Part shown: positions 12,377 through 24,200 of the stretch, one piece after another
Numbering within the stretch: position 1 is the first letter of the stretch
Layout: every line of letters begins with the position of its first letter
Source: Micractinium sp. NFX-FRZ
Taxonomy: Eukaryota > Chlorophyta > Trebouxiophyceae > Chlorellales > Chlorellaceae
Length of the DNA: 64,000 bases
Direction of reading: 5' to 3'
Assembly (NCBI GenBank): GCA_029339195.1
Contig: JAPTJF010000043.1
Span: 1-64,000, forward strand
The notes under the pieces: generated by a model
What the model was told of the DNA's origin: nothing
What the model saw: the letters and a program-made list of their open reading frames with translations, nothing else
The model's database searches: none
Translations under genes and position numbers: made by a program

Positions 12377-14085
12377 CGCAGGCGCTGCTGCTACTGCAGG
12401 TGCTGCTGCTGCCGCTGCTGTTGCAGGTGCCGCCACGGGTGCCGCTGCTGCCATGGCCTGCTGGTGATGCTGCTGCACGCTGCTGCCTGCCCACGGGGCT
12501 GCTGGTGGCGGCGACGCCGCTGGCGCCGTCCCCAGCTGGCGCTGCTCTGCGTCCAGCAGCGCTGCGATACGTGCCTCAGTCGCCTGCATCTTGAGCTTCA
12601 GTGCCTCCTGGGCTTCCACCTGGCGCAGCAGCTGGCGCTGGGTGCGCAGGTTGAAGAGCAGGGAGCGGTAGGAGCGGCGCTCGCTCTCTGCTGCTCGTGC
12701 TGTGAGCAGCTCAAACTGCTTCCACTGCAGGTCCGCGTGTGTCTGCTCTGCCGCCAGCACAGCCATCTCGGTGCCTTCCTTGCCCTGCACGCAGGTTCAG
12801 CGGAAAGACTTCAGGTAAGCTGGTGGGTCAACGTAAAGGTGAGGAAGGGGATCCACTCATCGTCCACAGGGAATAGCCCTCAAACACCAACGACTTGAGA
12901 AGCCCTCCTACCCCAACGCGTCCCTCCGGATCAAAGCGCACCGGAGCCCTGCGCGATCACGACACGTCCGTCTCACCTTTAGCTCGGCCAGCTGCTCCTC
13001 CACCTCCTCCACCTGCGCCGCCAGCTCATCAAGCTGCGCCAGGCCGGACTCGGGCAGCGCCTCTGCCAGCTCAGCACCCAACTCCAGCAGGTGCAGCTCC
13101 ATCTGTGAGGGGGGAGAGGAGCGGGCACGGGGCAGCCCAGGAGGGCAAAAGGGTGGAGTCAGGTATGGGTGTTGATAGGCAAAGTGCAAGGCCTGCCCGA
13201 GGCCAGGACCGCAGCAGCGGCGGAAGGCGCAGGCGTGCCCCAGGCAGGATGAACGCAGCGGGGGGCAAGCAGGAAACTTGGGGGATGCCCAAAGGAGGAA
13301 GGACAGCAGAGTTGCCGGGAGGCCCCGGTTCAAACACCAGTCTCTGCCACCAATGTGACTACCATGGCCGGCCCATCTGCCGCAACATCTCCACCCACAC
13401 ACCTAGATCCCCTCCGCTCCCCTCCATACCCGCGCCACCCAGATTTAAAGCGTCACGTTGCAGCACTCACCTGCTGTATGAGCATGTAGAGCTCGGTGGC
13501 TGTGCTGCGTAGCTGATCAAGCGTCATGGTGGGGGTCTCATCCGCAGCCCCCGCCGTCTCTGCCGCCAGCAGCACAGGGCCCACCGCCGCCGCCGCCGCC
13601 TCGGCGCTGGTGCCGCCGGAAGCCGCCATCGCTTCGCCTGCATGCTTGACAGCAGCCCGAGCAGCCTGCAACGCTGGTGAGGGAGCCGCCTGGGGGGCGG
13701 CTGGCACAGCCTCCTGGGCAGCCTTCTTGGCTGCGCTGTGGGCGGCATGGAGTGGCGCCTCTGCCGGCGGGGCGGGCGGCGGCGGCATGGCAGCCGGCTG
13801 GCGGAAGGACCAGGCGAGCTTCAGGGCCGCAGCTGCGGTGGCCAGCATGCCCGCTGCGAATGCCCACTTGGGGACTGCTGCGCCCTGAGCTTCAGGCTGC
13901 GGAGGCTGCGGCTGCGGCACCGCCACGGCCACCTGTCGCTGGGCCAGCGGAAGCGCGGCAGAGCGGCGGGAGCGCCGCCATGAGGCGAGCGGCGCCCGCT
14001 GTGTGGACGCTCCCAGCTGCGTAGAGACTCGCAGTCGTATGTCCAGCCCGCAACGTGAGGGGCAGGGCAGGGAGAGAGCGGGCAT
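10661..14085 (-). CDS. PPM/PP2C-type protein phosphatase, PTC7-like, with plastid-type N-terminus
   Basis: Five exons join in phase: 14085-13471, 13102-12977, 12784-11780, 11439-11233, 10876-10661, giving 722 residues. The N-terminus is Ser/Arg rich and poor in acids, like a chloroplast transit peptide, and a hydrophobic stretch with AAGMLATAAAALKLAW could be a membrane helix. Exons 2 and 3 encode a Glu/Leu/Gln-rich coiled coil (about residues 206-330), then a polyalanine linker. The phosphatase domain starts near residue 450. Metal-site and core motifs are present: GEDAFF, VADGVGGW, GSTTVILAVL, ANLGDCE, LGSDGLWDNL and KKDDVTAVVAVV. The VGGW...YPRRL pattern is typical of the PTC7/PP2C-55 branch found in plastids and mitochondria. 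It would dephosphorylate Ser/Thr residues with Mn/Mg; the substrate is unknown. It is divergent from the PH-kinase gene 327 bases away. Confidence 0.85.
12183..12470 (-). repeat. GCN/CTG-type repeat encoding polyalanine linker
   Basis: On the plus strand this is a near-continuous run of CTG, CTGCTG and CAGGCG units. On the coding (minus) strand it reads as Ala runs broken by Pro, inside exon 3 of the PP2C gene. The Ala-Pro linker joins the coiled coil to the phosphatase domain. Such tracts are prone to length change. Confidence 0.8.
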
Positions 14086-14412
14086 CGGGCACTGCTTGAA
14101 CCCGAGAGCCGAGATGGGCCGCCCTTCGGACGGTTCGCGCTTACAACAAAGCTCGAAAGCAGCGAGTAAGTTTAAAGTGATGTGAACGCAAGGAATGCGG
14201 TTGGGGAGGTCACCACACGAGCGGGTGTCGGTGGTGCTGTGCTGGCAGGAGGTAGAGACGGCAGAGCTCCCTTGCGATCATACTTGCTACCACACCTTGC
14301 AAACATCAAATTCATTGCCAGGGCCGCCTCCCCCTCCTGTCGCAACAATTGAGCCGGCTGAGGGAGGCGGGCCCCTTCCTCCAGGGAGCTACAGGGCCGT
14401 CGCAACAAGAAG
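14086..14412. promoter_or_regulatory. Shared upstream region of divergent phosphatase and kinase genes
   Basis: 327 bases separate the two start codons, so both promoters and 5' UTRs must lie here or overlap the neighbouring gene. No TATA box was identified with confidence. The spacing allows a bidirectional promoter, which is inference. Confidence 0.45.
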
Positions 14413-17400
14413 ATGGGTTGCGCCCCCTCTAAGCCGCCGGAGCAGTTTGTCTCCGCCGAGCGCCGTGTCCAGGTGAGCGCCGTCGCTGAGCGGCGGGCGG
14501 TGGGAGGTGCGCGTGTGCGTGCTCCGACAGGCTGCTGTGTGTCGCACACAGCCCAGGCAAAGGCAATTTGGCATGCATGAACAGCCCTAATAATCCCAAA
14601 TTTCGAATTTTCCCAAATTGTGCAGGCCAATGGCGAGCGGTCCAAGCCGGCGCAGGCGGCGGGTGCTCCCGGCCCCAGCCCCGGGCCGCGCTCCCGCCTG
14701 AACCAGGCCCTCAGCGAGAAAGCTCGCCACCCCAGCGCCATCCCCGGATCCTTCTTCGACCGCGAGGCCCGTTTCCGGGAGGAGCAGCCGGTGCTCCGCA
14801 AGGCAGTGAAGGAGCGGCGGGAGGGGCTGTGCAGGTGTGAGGGGTGGCACGAGTGAGCGGCGCTGGCAGCGTCTGCGGCAGGAGCGGGCAGGTTGCGCCC
14901 ACAGCGCTTGCCGCGTGCCTGCTGAGGCTGCATGGACAGTTGTGCAGTGCCCCTGGCTGTCAACAGCCTGTGCTTGCATGCACCACATGCACGTCTTCTG
15001 TGAGCCGCCCATCCCGCCGTGCCGCCCCCGCCTCGTATCACAAACCCATGCCGTGCTGCACAGCTGTGCAGTGGCCCTGGCTGTCAGCAGCCTGTGCTGA
15101 TTGTCGCCCCGGCTGCACCCCCTGCACGGGCCATCCCCCCGGGCCTTGCCCCCGCCTCGTATTGCCAACCCATGCCTTGCCTTGCCGCACATGCCTATGC
15201 CCGCAGGATGCGTGCCGGCACATGGGGCGCCTGGAAGGACGGCTGCTGCACGCTGTCCGGCCATGAGCTTCGGTTCTTTGCGGGTGCTGGCGTGCCGGCC
15301 CCGCTGGGATCACAACCAGAGCGCACCCTGGAGCTGGTGGGTGCTCACCTGAAGCTGGAGGGCAAGCAGGAGGCTGTGCTGGCACCAGCTGGCGGCGGCC
15401 CAGCGGTCACCCTGTCCTTCCCTGATGAGCGGCAGCGGGACGAGTGGATGGCGGGGCTGGGCAGCGTGCCTGGCCTGTTCAGGTGCGCCGGCCGCCCGCA
15501 TGGGCAGGCAGGGAGGAGCGGCGCCAGGGGAGCCAGGGCTGGGTGCGCGTCAGGGAGGGGACAGCCGGCGGAGGGGGGCCGGAACAGCAGGGGGGTGGTG
15601 GGGATGGGGTGAGCAACCAGGGCACAGGTAGAGAGCAGGGCTTATGCTTCAGGTTTTGGGTGAAGCTGTGACGTGCCGGGTGCCTCCGGGGGCGCGGTGC
15701 CCCTCCAGCTCCCTTCCTGGCAACCTCTGATTTGCACGTTCACCCGCTGGCAATGTGCCTGGCCAATGCAACTGGGGCAGCACTGTGGTGGCCTCCTGGC
15801 CCCTGTGGCCCTCGTGCGCCCCTGCTAAACATGTGTCACACACTCTAGAACCCTCTTCCATGTCTGCGCCACCTGCAGGCGTGTGCGAGATTACTATGAC
15901 TTGGGCGCCTCCTGGGGCCATGGCGCGACGTGCGAGGTGCACGAGTGCGCGGGGCGGTACAGCGGGCGGCGGTACGCGCTCAAGAGCCGGGTGCACAAGA
16001 GCCGGGAGGCGACGGAGGCAATGCACAACGAGCTGCGCATCCTGCAGATCTGCGCCAAGAAACCGTGAGGGGGCGGGCGAGGTGATGGGGGCATGAGCAC
16101 GCCGGGAGATACAGTAGCCTCCCCCCTGCACCAAACCACGTGCATCCACTCCACATGCATTTCCCCACCAAAGTCCACTCCACATGCATTTCCCCACCAA
16201 CATCCACTCCACATGCAATCCCCGCCCCACCCCACCCTTCCCATTGCCCTATCTCGCCAGTACCCATTGCATCCGACCTGCTATATATCTCGCTTGCACA
16301 ACCACCCACCCACTTGGCCCCCCACCCCTTCACCCCAACTTGTTCTCTGCAGGCACCCAGCCATCCCGCGCCTGCATGATTACTTTTTCGACGAGGATGG
16401 CAGCATAGAGCTGGTCATGGACCTGATGCAGGGTAAGGTGGAGTGGTGGCTTGGGGAGGGTGGGGAGGAAGCATGAGAAGGCTTTGATAGGCTTGACAAG
16501 GGGAGGCGCTATGTGGGATGGCAGCGCTGTGGTGGGCCGCACCCGCGATGTGGACATGCCAACACTAGGGGGCGGGGTGGAGCAGGGTGCATGTGTACGG
16601 TCAGGATGCGTGGGTCGGAAGGAGCGGAAGGCGGCGGCAGTGCAGAGGTGGCAATAGAACCCATGGAGAGTGGGTAGACGACCGGTCGGGGGTTGAGGGG
16701 TACATAGTCTGGTGGACTCCGGTTCGCCGCTACCCCAACCGTGTTCACCGCATCCGAACCCCTGCATCTGCCCCCTGGCCCTCCTTTCTACGTTGAGCTG
16801 CCCCACTGCGTCGCCCTGACCCTGCGCTTCTTCGCACCCTGCTGCCTGGCCCAGGCGGCGAGCTGTTTGACCACATCGCCATGGTGGAGCAGCTGAGGGA
16901 GCACGAGGCACGCGACATCTTCAAGCAGGTGCGGGGCTGGTGCATTGTTGTGCATGCACTCAACTGCGCTTTACAAACAAACTTTGATTCACAGCTATGA
17001 GTGGGGCTGGCAGCCAGGGAGCGGGGCTCTCCGCTTACGCGGCTGCCTGCGCCGCGGCAATGTGTATGTGTGGTTGAGGCGCGGTGGGTGGGGCGAGGCG
17101 GGGCCCCAGGGGGCTTGGGAGCAGGAGGCGCGCTGCATCTCTACTCAGGTGGGGCAGTGGGGCTGGCAAAGTTGGGGCCGGAGGCGGGGGGGGGGGGGGG
17201 ATGCTGGATGGCACAGCTGGGTGCATGGCCAGCCAACAACCGCCCTAAGCTGGGGGCTGCCTGCCCCATTCAGTGCCACCCGGCCCACCGGCCCTGCCTC
17301 CGGCCTCAGCTCCCAGCCCCAGCCTGGCCCCTCTCCAGGCTCCCAGCCCCAGCCTGGGTCCCTCTCCAGGCTCCCAGCCCCAGACTGGGCCCCTCCTCAG

Positions 17401-20400
17401 GCCCCTGCCTCCAGTGCTGCCCTCACCCCTCCGCTTCCCCCTCTCCTGCCCCCACCTCAGGTGGTGGAGGGCGTGGCTCACCTGCACTCCCTGGGCATTG
17501 CGCACCGTGACCTGAAGCCCCAGAACTTGATGTATGTGTCGGCGGATGAGGGGGCGCAGGTGAGCGGATCCCACAACAATAAGGAGTTCAACACTGTTGG
17601 ACCGTGGCAGCAGGTGGGAGGGGCGTGCAGCAGGAGAAAGAAGAGGGGGGCAGGCAGTGATGGCAGGGCAGCGCAGCTTGAAGCTGCAGGAAGACGAAGA
17701 AGAGTACAGCCTGGGGGGTGGGCTGAGGAAACCAGCGGAGGGGCAGAAAGTGATGTGCGTTTCTCCGATGTGGCCACCCTTGAGCCATGCATGCGTGCCA
17801 CTGATCCCCTGGCACGATGGCAGGTGAAAATAATGGACTACGATCTGGCCAAGGTGAACTATGCCCCCACCTGGGAGGGGCACACACCCTGCGGCACCAT
17901 ACACTACATGTGAGGCGGCAGAGGGGCGGGAGGCAGGTGGGAGGCTGGCAGGGGGGCAGGGGCCGGTGCTGGGGAGGCGGCAGCAGCAGGAGGAGAGGGG
18001 AAGGACTGGGCAGGGGACGGTTGGTGGCAGAGGTACCTGGGCCACCCAGGCAGCACGTGACGTCTCTGCACCAGACAGAAGCAGCTGGGTGACCTGACCC
18101 TGACAGACAAGGTAGCACCCTCCGCTCTACTGCACCGTGTGCTGTGTGCGCTGTGCTATGCTGCCGCCACCCTGCAGGGCCCCCGAGATAGTGCAGCACC
18201 AGAAGTACTCGCTGGGTGTGGACATGTGGAGCCTGGGCGTCATCCTGTTCATCCTGCTCACGTGAGGGGGGCCGGCCAGGGTGCTTTGAGAAGGCGTGTG
18301 TTGTGGATTTATCCTGGCACGAGACCGGATTGGAGAGCAGAGGTGGCGGGAGGGGCGGCAGGGAGGGAAGGAGGGCGAGGCGGACAGGAGGGCAAGCGGG
18401 GAGGTCAGGGGGATTGTGTGCACAGCTAGAGCACGCTAGGACACACACCATATTTTAATTCAGTAAGTGGCATCGCGTCTCTGCCGGCCCACACTATCCG
18501 CTGTAGCGGGCACATGCCTTTTGATGGCAAGGACAACGAGAGCATTGCTGAGGCCATTGAGGCGGGGCGGTACAGCTTGGACCCAAAGGTACTGTACTGC
18601 CTGCTGACCTGGCAGGGAGGCAGCGCTGCCTGCTGACCTGGCAGAGGGGAGCCAGCATGGCAGGTTGTGCGGCAGTAGAGCCTGGCTGAGCAGGGGGCAG
18701 ATTTGCCAGCCGCAGCTGTATGGAGGGGCCGCGCCCCGTGCACAGGTGTGGGTCATTGCGCCTCTGAGGAGGCTTGAGACCCGCTGCGCAGCCTGCTGCC
18801 GCTGGCACCGCCCTGGCCCGTTAATCCCTGCCCCCAACTTGTGCGGCTGTAGGGGGCATTGTTTCAGAGGAGGCTGGATTCCTGCTGCACTGCCCTCACC
18901 CGCCACCCTCGCCCCCCTGTCCCCGCCCGGTGCAGCTGTGGGGCAATGTGTCGGAGGAGGCTCGGGACTTGGTGCGCTGCCTGCTGCAGACAGAACCTGA
19001 GAAGAGGCCCACGGCAGAGCAGGCACGTGGGTGGGTGGGGTGCCAAGGGGGCCTGGCATCCCACTAGAGGAGAAGCAGCAGCAGACGCAGGAGCAGCAGC
19101 AGTGGCAGCAGCAGCAGCCCTGCAGCCTAGCATCCCAAAGCTAGCATTGACTTAAGTTGCTGGGCAGGCAGGGGTTTGGTAGAGCTAGGCTGCCCCATGG
19201 CGTTGCCCGCTTGAGCCCGCAGGGTGGGTGGGTGACACCTCCGGCCGCCGCTCCACCGCCACCGCCCTCTTTGTTTGCGCCTCCCTCTCGTTGCACAGCC
19301 CCTTTCGCCTCCGTCCCCATTTTGCCCGCCCGCTACTTATCCAACCCATGATGGTGCCACCATGCCGCGCCGCAGGTGCTGGCGCACCCCTGGCTGCAGG
19401 CCCGCCTGGAGGAGCGGCCTCCTGTGCCGCTGGCCAGCCCTGTGGAGCTGCGCAGCACGCTCAGCAGGACGGAGCGCGGGCGCACGCTGCTGGCGCTGGC
19501 GGCGCTGGCCCACTCGGAGGGCGACCTGCGGCGGCCACGCCAGCACAGCGCGGAAGCCATGGCAGCGGTGTCCAAGGCACTGGCCTCCGCTCGCAGTGAG
19601 TGTGGGTCTGGTGCTGAGGGTGGCGGGCTGGGGCAGCAATGCTGCTGCAGCACTGGGGGAGGCTGGCTGGGGGCCCTGCCTGCTTCCCTGGGGGGCTCCC
19701 TTGCAGGCAGGGCAGTACGGTACCGCTGCTGCTGTGTGTGCATACATAATTGTATGGTACCCGCTCCAGTGGTCACCCTGCGGGCTCTACTCAGCCCTGC
19801 CCGCTTGCCCTCCATCCGACTGCTCTCACGCCACCGCTGCCTGCTGTGTGCAGGGCGGCCATCGCAGCGGCTCAACGCCACATCCCCCGCCGCCCTCGAC
19901 TTTGACATGCAAGCAGTGCGCAAGCAGTCGGAAAGCCCGTGTGGAGCGGTAGCAAGTGGCGCTGCAGACGGCGGGGCCAAGGCAAACGGCAGGGCGGCAG
20001 TCTGCGACCACAATGACTCGGCATTGGCACTGCTGCGCTCACAGCTTGCCATCATTGGCACGGCAGGGGGCCTGCAGGACCGGCAGGCGTTAGAGGCACA
20101 GGGGGTTGAGCTGCTGGGTGGGTCGCCACGCGGGCAGCAGACGGCAGAGGGCCCCGCAGCGGCAGCCCTGCAGCAGCAGCAGGCGGGCAGCTGCGCGGCG
20201 GCGCCGGGGATGCCAGCAAGGACGCCAGCAAGGATGCCAGCTGTCGACAGCTTTGCTGACCTGGACGCGTTGGAAGTCGAGGAGACAGAGCTGCCCGGGC
20301 AGCAGCTGGGCTCCGGCGGGCGCAGCCGGCGCAGCAGCTTCAGCCAGGCCGGCGGAGGCAGCTTCACCAACGGCGGCGGGGGTGGCAGCGCCGCCTTTGG

Positions 20401-20863
20401 CAGCGCCCTTGCGTTGAACCCTCGCTGGTCTCCCACTGTGCTGAGCCGCACCTCCAGCGCGGCCCGCGAGCGCCCGCCCCAGCTCGCCCCGCTGCACCTG
20501 CCGCCCCTGCCGCCCCGGCAGGCGCTCCCGGGCGACCAACAGCTGCTTGAGAGGCTGTCCGGCACCCAGCCAGGGGCTGCCCCCCCCGCTGCTGCTGCTG
20601 CTGCTGCTGCTGTGGGGGGGACGCCAGCGGCGGCGGCCGCGGGCGGCTTGCGCCGCGCGTCGGCATCGGCGTCGCTGGATGGCGCCGGCAGCGGCGGCTT
20701 GGTGAAATCCACTTCGACAAGCAGGCTGAAGCAGAAGGATGCGCGGCTGGCAGAGGAGGAGCGGGAGCCAGTGGATTTGGCCATGGCACACAAGCGAGAG
20801 CGGCTGCGCCGGCTCAGCACGGCTCCCACGCTGCACGACGGCAGGCCGAGCGGTTTACAGTGA
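14413..20863 (+). CDS. PH-domain CAMK-like Ser/Thr kinase with predicted N-terminal acylation
   Basis: Thirteen exons join in phase: 14413-14472, 14626-14834, 15207-15482, 15879-16064, 16353-16432, 16855-16928, 17461-17559, 17824-17909, 18178-18261, 18507-18588, 18936-19022, 19376-19595, 19854-20863, giving 850 residues. The protein starts MGCAPSK, a N-myristoylation plus palmitoylation signature. A PH-like domain (about 91-181, GTWGAWKDGCCTLSG start) precedes the kinase (about 188-447). Visible are a loosened glycine loop (LGASWGHGATCEV), ATP lysine in YALK (217), HRDLKPQN (310-317), APE (358-360) and the CAMK-style ending VLAHPW. The metal-binding motif is DYD (333-335) rather than DFG. There are no EF hands; the remaining 400 residues are low complexity. 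It probably acts at the plasma membrane through lipid and acyl anchors. Intron 11 seems to start with GC. Introns hold repeats and exon copies. Confidence 0.85.
14939..15175 (+). repeat. Two-copy imperfect tandem repeat in kinase intron 2
   Basis: Two units about 122 bases apart begin with GTGCAGTG(C/G)CCCTGGCTGTCA and end with CCCGCCTCGTAT followed by CAACCCATGCC-like sequence. They lie wholly in the intron before the PH exon. Confidence 0.75.
16144..16221 (+). repeat. Minisatellite, about 28-base unit, three copies
   Basis: Three units beginning at about 16145, 16173 and 16203 share TCCACTCCACATGCA and a CCCCACCAA tail, in the intron between kinase exons 4 and 5. Confidence 0.8.
17310..17401 (+). 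repeat. Minisatellite, about 30-base unit, three copies
   Basis: Three units each start CTCCCAGCCCCAG(C/A)CTGG and end in CTCCAGG or CTCAGG. The array abuts the acceptor of kinase exon 7, so each unit end looks like a 3' splice site. Confidence 0.8.
18744..18894 (+). repeat. Two decayed copies of kinase exon 11 in the intron before it
   Basis: Copies at about 18744-18800 and 18844-18894 resemble the start of the real exon (18932-18990). All three share the order GTG(G)G-CATTG-AGGAGGCT-GCTGC with spacing of roughly 90-100 bases. The copies have lost the reading frame. This looks like an old triplication in which only the last copy is still used. Confidence 0.65.
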
Positions 20864-21209
20864 GCGGCGTGGTGCCCGCCGTCAGCGCGTGCGCCTCGAT
20901 TTTGTTTCCCAAATTGGTATCATCATAGTGTATCGATATGTATTGTGATGGTTATCCCTTGAAAGGTATATAGGTAGAGATGGAGAGGGGAGCCTGATCT
21001 CTAAGATCTGGCCAAGGGGTGCCTCCCTTTCTTCTTCAGCGTGCCCCTTTGCTCTGACGACCTCGCTGCGCGCTCGAGCACCGGCTCGCGACGATCAGCT
21101 AGCTGCCACTTGTCAGCAGGAGTGTGCGCCTTGTCAGGTCCAAGACGCGCGACGCTTCTGCGCTCTGTGCTTGCCACTGCCCGCTCTCCTTCGCCAACCT
21201 CGGATCGCC
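20864..21209. other. Kinase 3' UTR and DUF707-like gene A upstream region
   Basis: 346 bases between a stop and a start codon on the same strand. The first 140 bases are AT-richer than the surroundings (runs such as GTATCATCATAG), as in a 3' UTR. No clear TGTAA was found. Confidence 0.4.
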
Positions 21210-24200
21210 ATGCCACGGCGTGCTGGCATCACCCTGCTGCTGGCGCTGCTGTGTGCGTCCGCGGCAGCAGGAGCGGCGGCGGCGGCGCTGGGCGACCCAC
21301 AGGTGCCCACTGCATCCCATGTGCGCATCAGCACCCTCCTCTGCTTCACTGGTGTGGTTCCACATGATCTCCCCTGATCCAGTGCATCCTCTCATGACAC
21401 CTGCAGAAGGCAGGAGCCTCCTTGTACAAGCTGCTGCCGCAAGTCACTGCCGCGGGCGCCGCCCAAGCGGCTTATGGCGGCACAGGCGATCTGAAGCAGC
21501 TGCCGCAGCCTCCACCAGAGGAGTCAGCCGGGCAGGGGCCCGGAGGCCCGCATGCCGCTGTGCTGGCCTGGGCAGACAGGCAAGCTTTGCACACCAAACT
21601 ACCCTTGCTTGCGCGATGCCCCGCTTGCTGCCGCAAATGTGCTCCTGCTGCTGCTGCTGCTGCTGCCGCCGTCGTGTGCCCTATGCTGGTGCTGCTCCCA
21701 GCACCCACGCACCACCATGCATCATGCGTGTGGGCCTGTTGCTGCATTGCCATGCTGGAGCAGGGCTGTCATGGAGCAAGGTGTGCTAAGCACTCGCAAA
21801 GGGGTTTGTTTGTTAACGCACAAAGTTTGTTGAGGATGTACGCCTGCCCGAACCACGCGTGTGCAGGTTTGTCAGGGAGCAAGCAGGGCGCCTGCCCCGC
21901 ACCGCCGCCGACCTGGTGCCCAGCGACGGCGGGGGGGGGAGCCTGCTGGAGAGGCTGATTGGCAGGCAGGAGCACAACAGCTGCGGCGTGGACGAGGGTA
22001 ACCTGTGAGTGGAAGGGGGTGGTTCGGCTGCCTGGCTGCCTGGCTGGCCTGCTGGCTGGATGGATGGATGAATGGCTTCCCACCAAAGGCAGGCTCGGCC
22101 CAGCGCCTCCCCACTCCTGCACCGCCCCGCCCTACTACTGTGCTTCTGTGCCTGCTGCTCCGGTGCTCCCAGACTGCCCTCTATCCAACCTGAACCTCTG
22201 ACTCTCAGCCATTGACCCGCTGACCGTGGTCCCCGTACATTCTTTGTCTCTGCTCGCCCATGCGCCAGGCCCCCCAAGCGAGACAACCTGGTGGTGCTGC
22301 CGGGAGGCGACGATTTTGACGCCACCAAGTGGGTCAGAGATCCTGCCCTCGCCAACTGGGACCTAGGTGCGACTTTCCTGACACCATGCTCAAGGGGGGT
22401 GCGTGGAGGTGTGTGTGGTCTGTATGTTTGGGTGGCGGAGGGGGAGGAGGGGGAGAGGGGCCAGCCCGGCTGGTGCGACCCGGGCGGGGAGTTTATGTGG
22501 CATGGGGCGGTGCCATGCTGGACTTGGAGATCTACTGTTGAACCTCAGACAGGGGCTGCCAGCGGCTGTCAGCCCGAGTCCCGTGTAGCTGGCCTGCCCA
22601 CCAGCCGCGCCTCCCCTGAATCTCGAACTGTCCCCTGCCACCCCTGCACCACTTCACCGCAGTGGTCATCTATTACGGCAACCGCCCGCAGCAGTTCCGC
22701 TGCCCGCTGTGCACCGCGGTGTTTGCTGCCCAGGGGCCCAAGTGGCGCCTGGCCTACCGCTTCACGCTGCTGCAGGAGTGGGGGCAGTACGTGCAGCGGT
22801 ACAAGGTGGGTGGGGCAGGCTGCTGCCCCTTGCATGTACCTTCAACAACAGTGTGCGGCCGAGGGCTATGCTGGCCCATGCATGGTGCTGAGCTGGCCGT
22901 GGTGCCTCATCCTGCCTGCCCCATGAGGACCTGCTGCTGCCCTGCCCTGCTCCCCTGCATGCGCGAGGCACTGTGACCCGCTGTATTAGCTCAAGCGCAC
23001 AGTCACACCCATGCCATGCTTCCCCTGGCAACCCACCTTCTGCATGCCCGGCGCCCCACCGCCTGTACATCCGTTCTGTGCAGGCCATCATGTTTCCCGA
23101 TGATGATCTCGTGGTAAGAGGGAGTGCGAGCAGCGCACCGGAGCAGTTGCCCGAATTGGCTAGCGGGCGGGCCTTTGGGGGCTCAGCCTGGGCAGCTGGC
23201 AGCCCCAGGGCCTGAACAGACACACTGCTGGCACCCCACAACATGCCCATGGCAGCAAGCAATTTAGCTGTAGTAGATGTGCAGGGGGGCAAGTGCCCTG
23301 GCAACCACACGCAGAGCGGGCGCCAGGTGCAGAGGCTGCTTGATTGGCGGCCACAGCGCACCGCCCTTCCCCTCCCTCCTCACCCAGACACTTGCATTCC
23401 ACGTTGAAGCAGCCCGCCTGTCACTCCAGGCTGCCCCTCCCAACGTGAGCCCCATGCCCCTGTCACCACCCCCTCCTTGCGCCGCCGTACCCATGCCCTG
23501 CAGATGGACGTGTGCACCGTCAACAAGATGTTTTCCATCCTGACCGCCTACGACCTCCTGCTGGCCCAGGCACGTGCAGCACAGGAGCCTGGGTAGGCGG
23601 TTTGGCACAGGGTGGGGTGGGGCGGCTCTGGGCGGTCCCACTGCATGCGGCCTGCCGCCTGCCACACGCTTCCGGGCACCCGCGAGCGCAGTGAGCAGCA
23701 GTGCTCACTGCCCACCAGCTCATCCCGCCCAGCAGGCCCACCCGGCCGTGCCCCCTGCAGCCCACTGTCAATTTGCAGGCGCCCCTGGCTTGATGTCCCG
23801 CAGGTCTCCTCGACGCACGTGAGTTGAGTGCACGCCCTTGGGCCGTAACCAGGCATTCCTTCTTTTTCTTCTTCCCCCCTGCAGCCCAGCCTGTGTGAGG
23901 CGGCCTGGTCGCACACCCCCTGGAAGCTGCTCTACCAGCAGCCCGCCAACATCCTGCGCTTCACAAGTGATTGAGGGGAGGGTTCAGGGGCGCATGGGCT
24001 GTTGGACTCGTGCATCTCAGCTGTGTCGTGCCACCGTCATCTGCGGGACACGGCGCAAAGCGCGCTGGCCGGGCTTGGCCTGCCATGTTTTCCACAGGTG
24101 CATGGCCCGCCTGCTTGCCTGTTTGCCACTCCGCTGCTGTAGCCCCCCCGTGCCGTCCTGCCACCTGCCCCACCCCTCCTCTCCCCCCTGCCCCAGCTTT

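Noticed and set aside
11165..12467. Long plus-strand frames opposite the PP2C gene
   Set aside because: They are complementary shadows of the GCN/CTG repeat and of the phosphatase exons, which have clear motifs on the minus strand.
14413..20863. Calling the PH-kinase a calcium-dependent protein kinase (CDPK)
   Set aside because: The catalytic domain is CAMK-like and the N-terminus is acylated as in CDPKs, but no EF hand or autoinhibitory junction follows the kinase.
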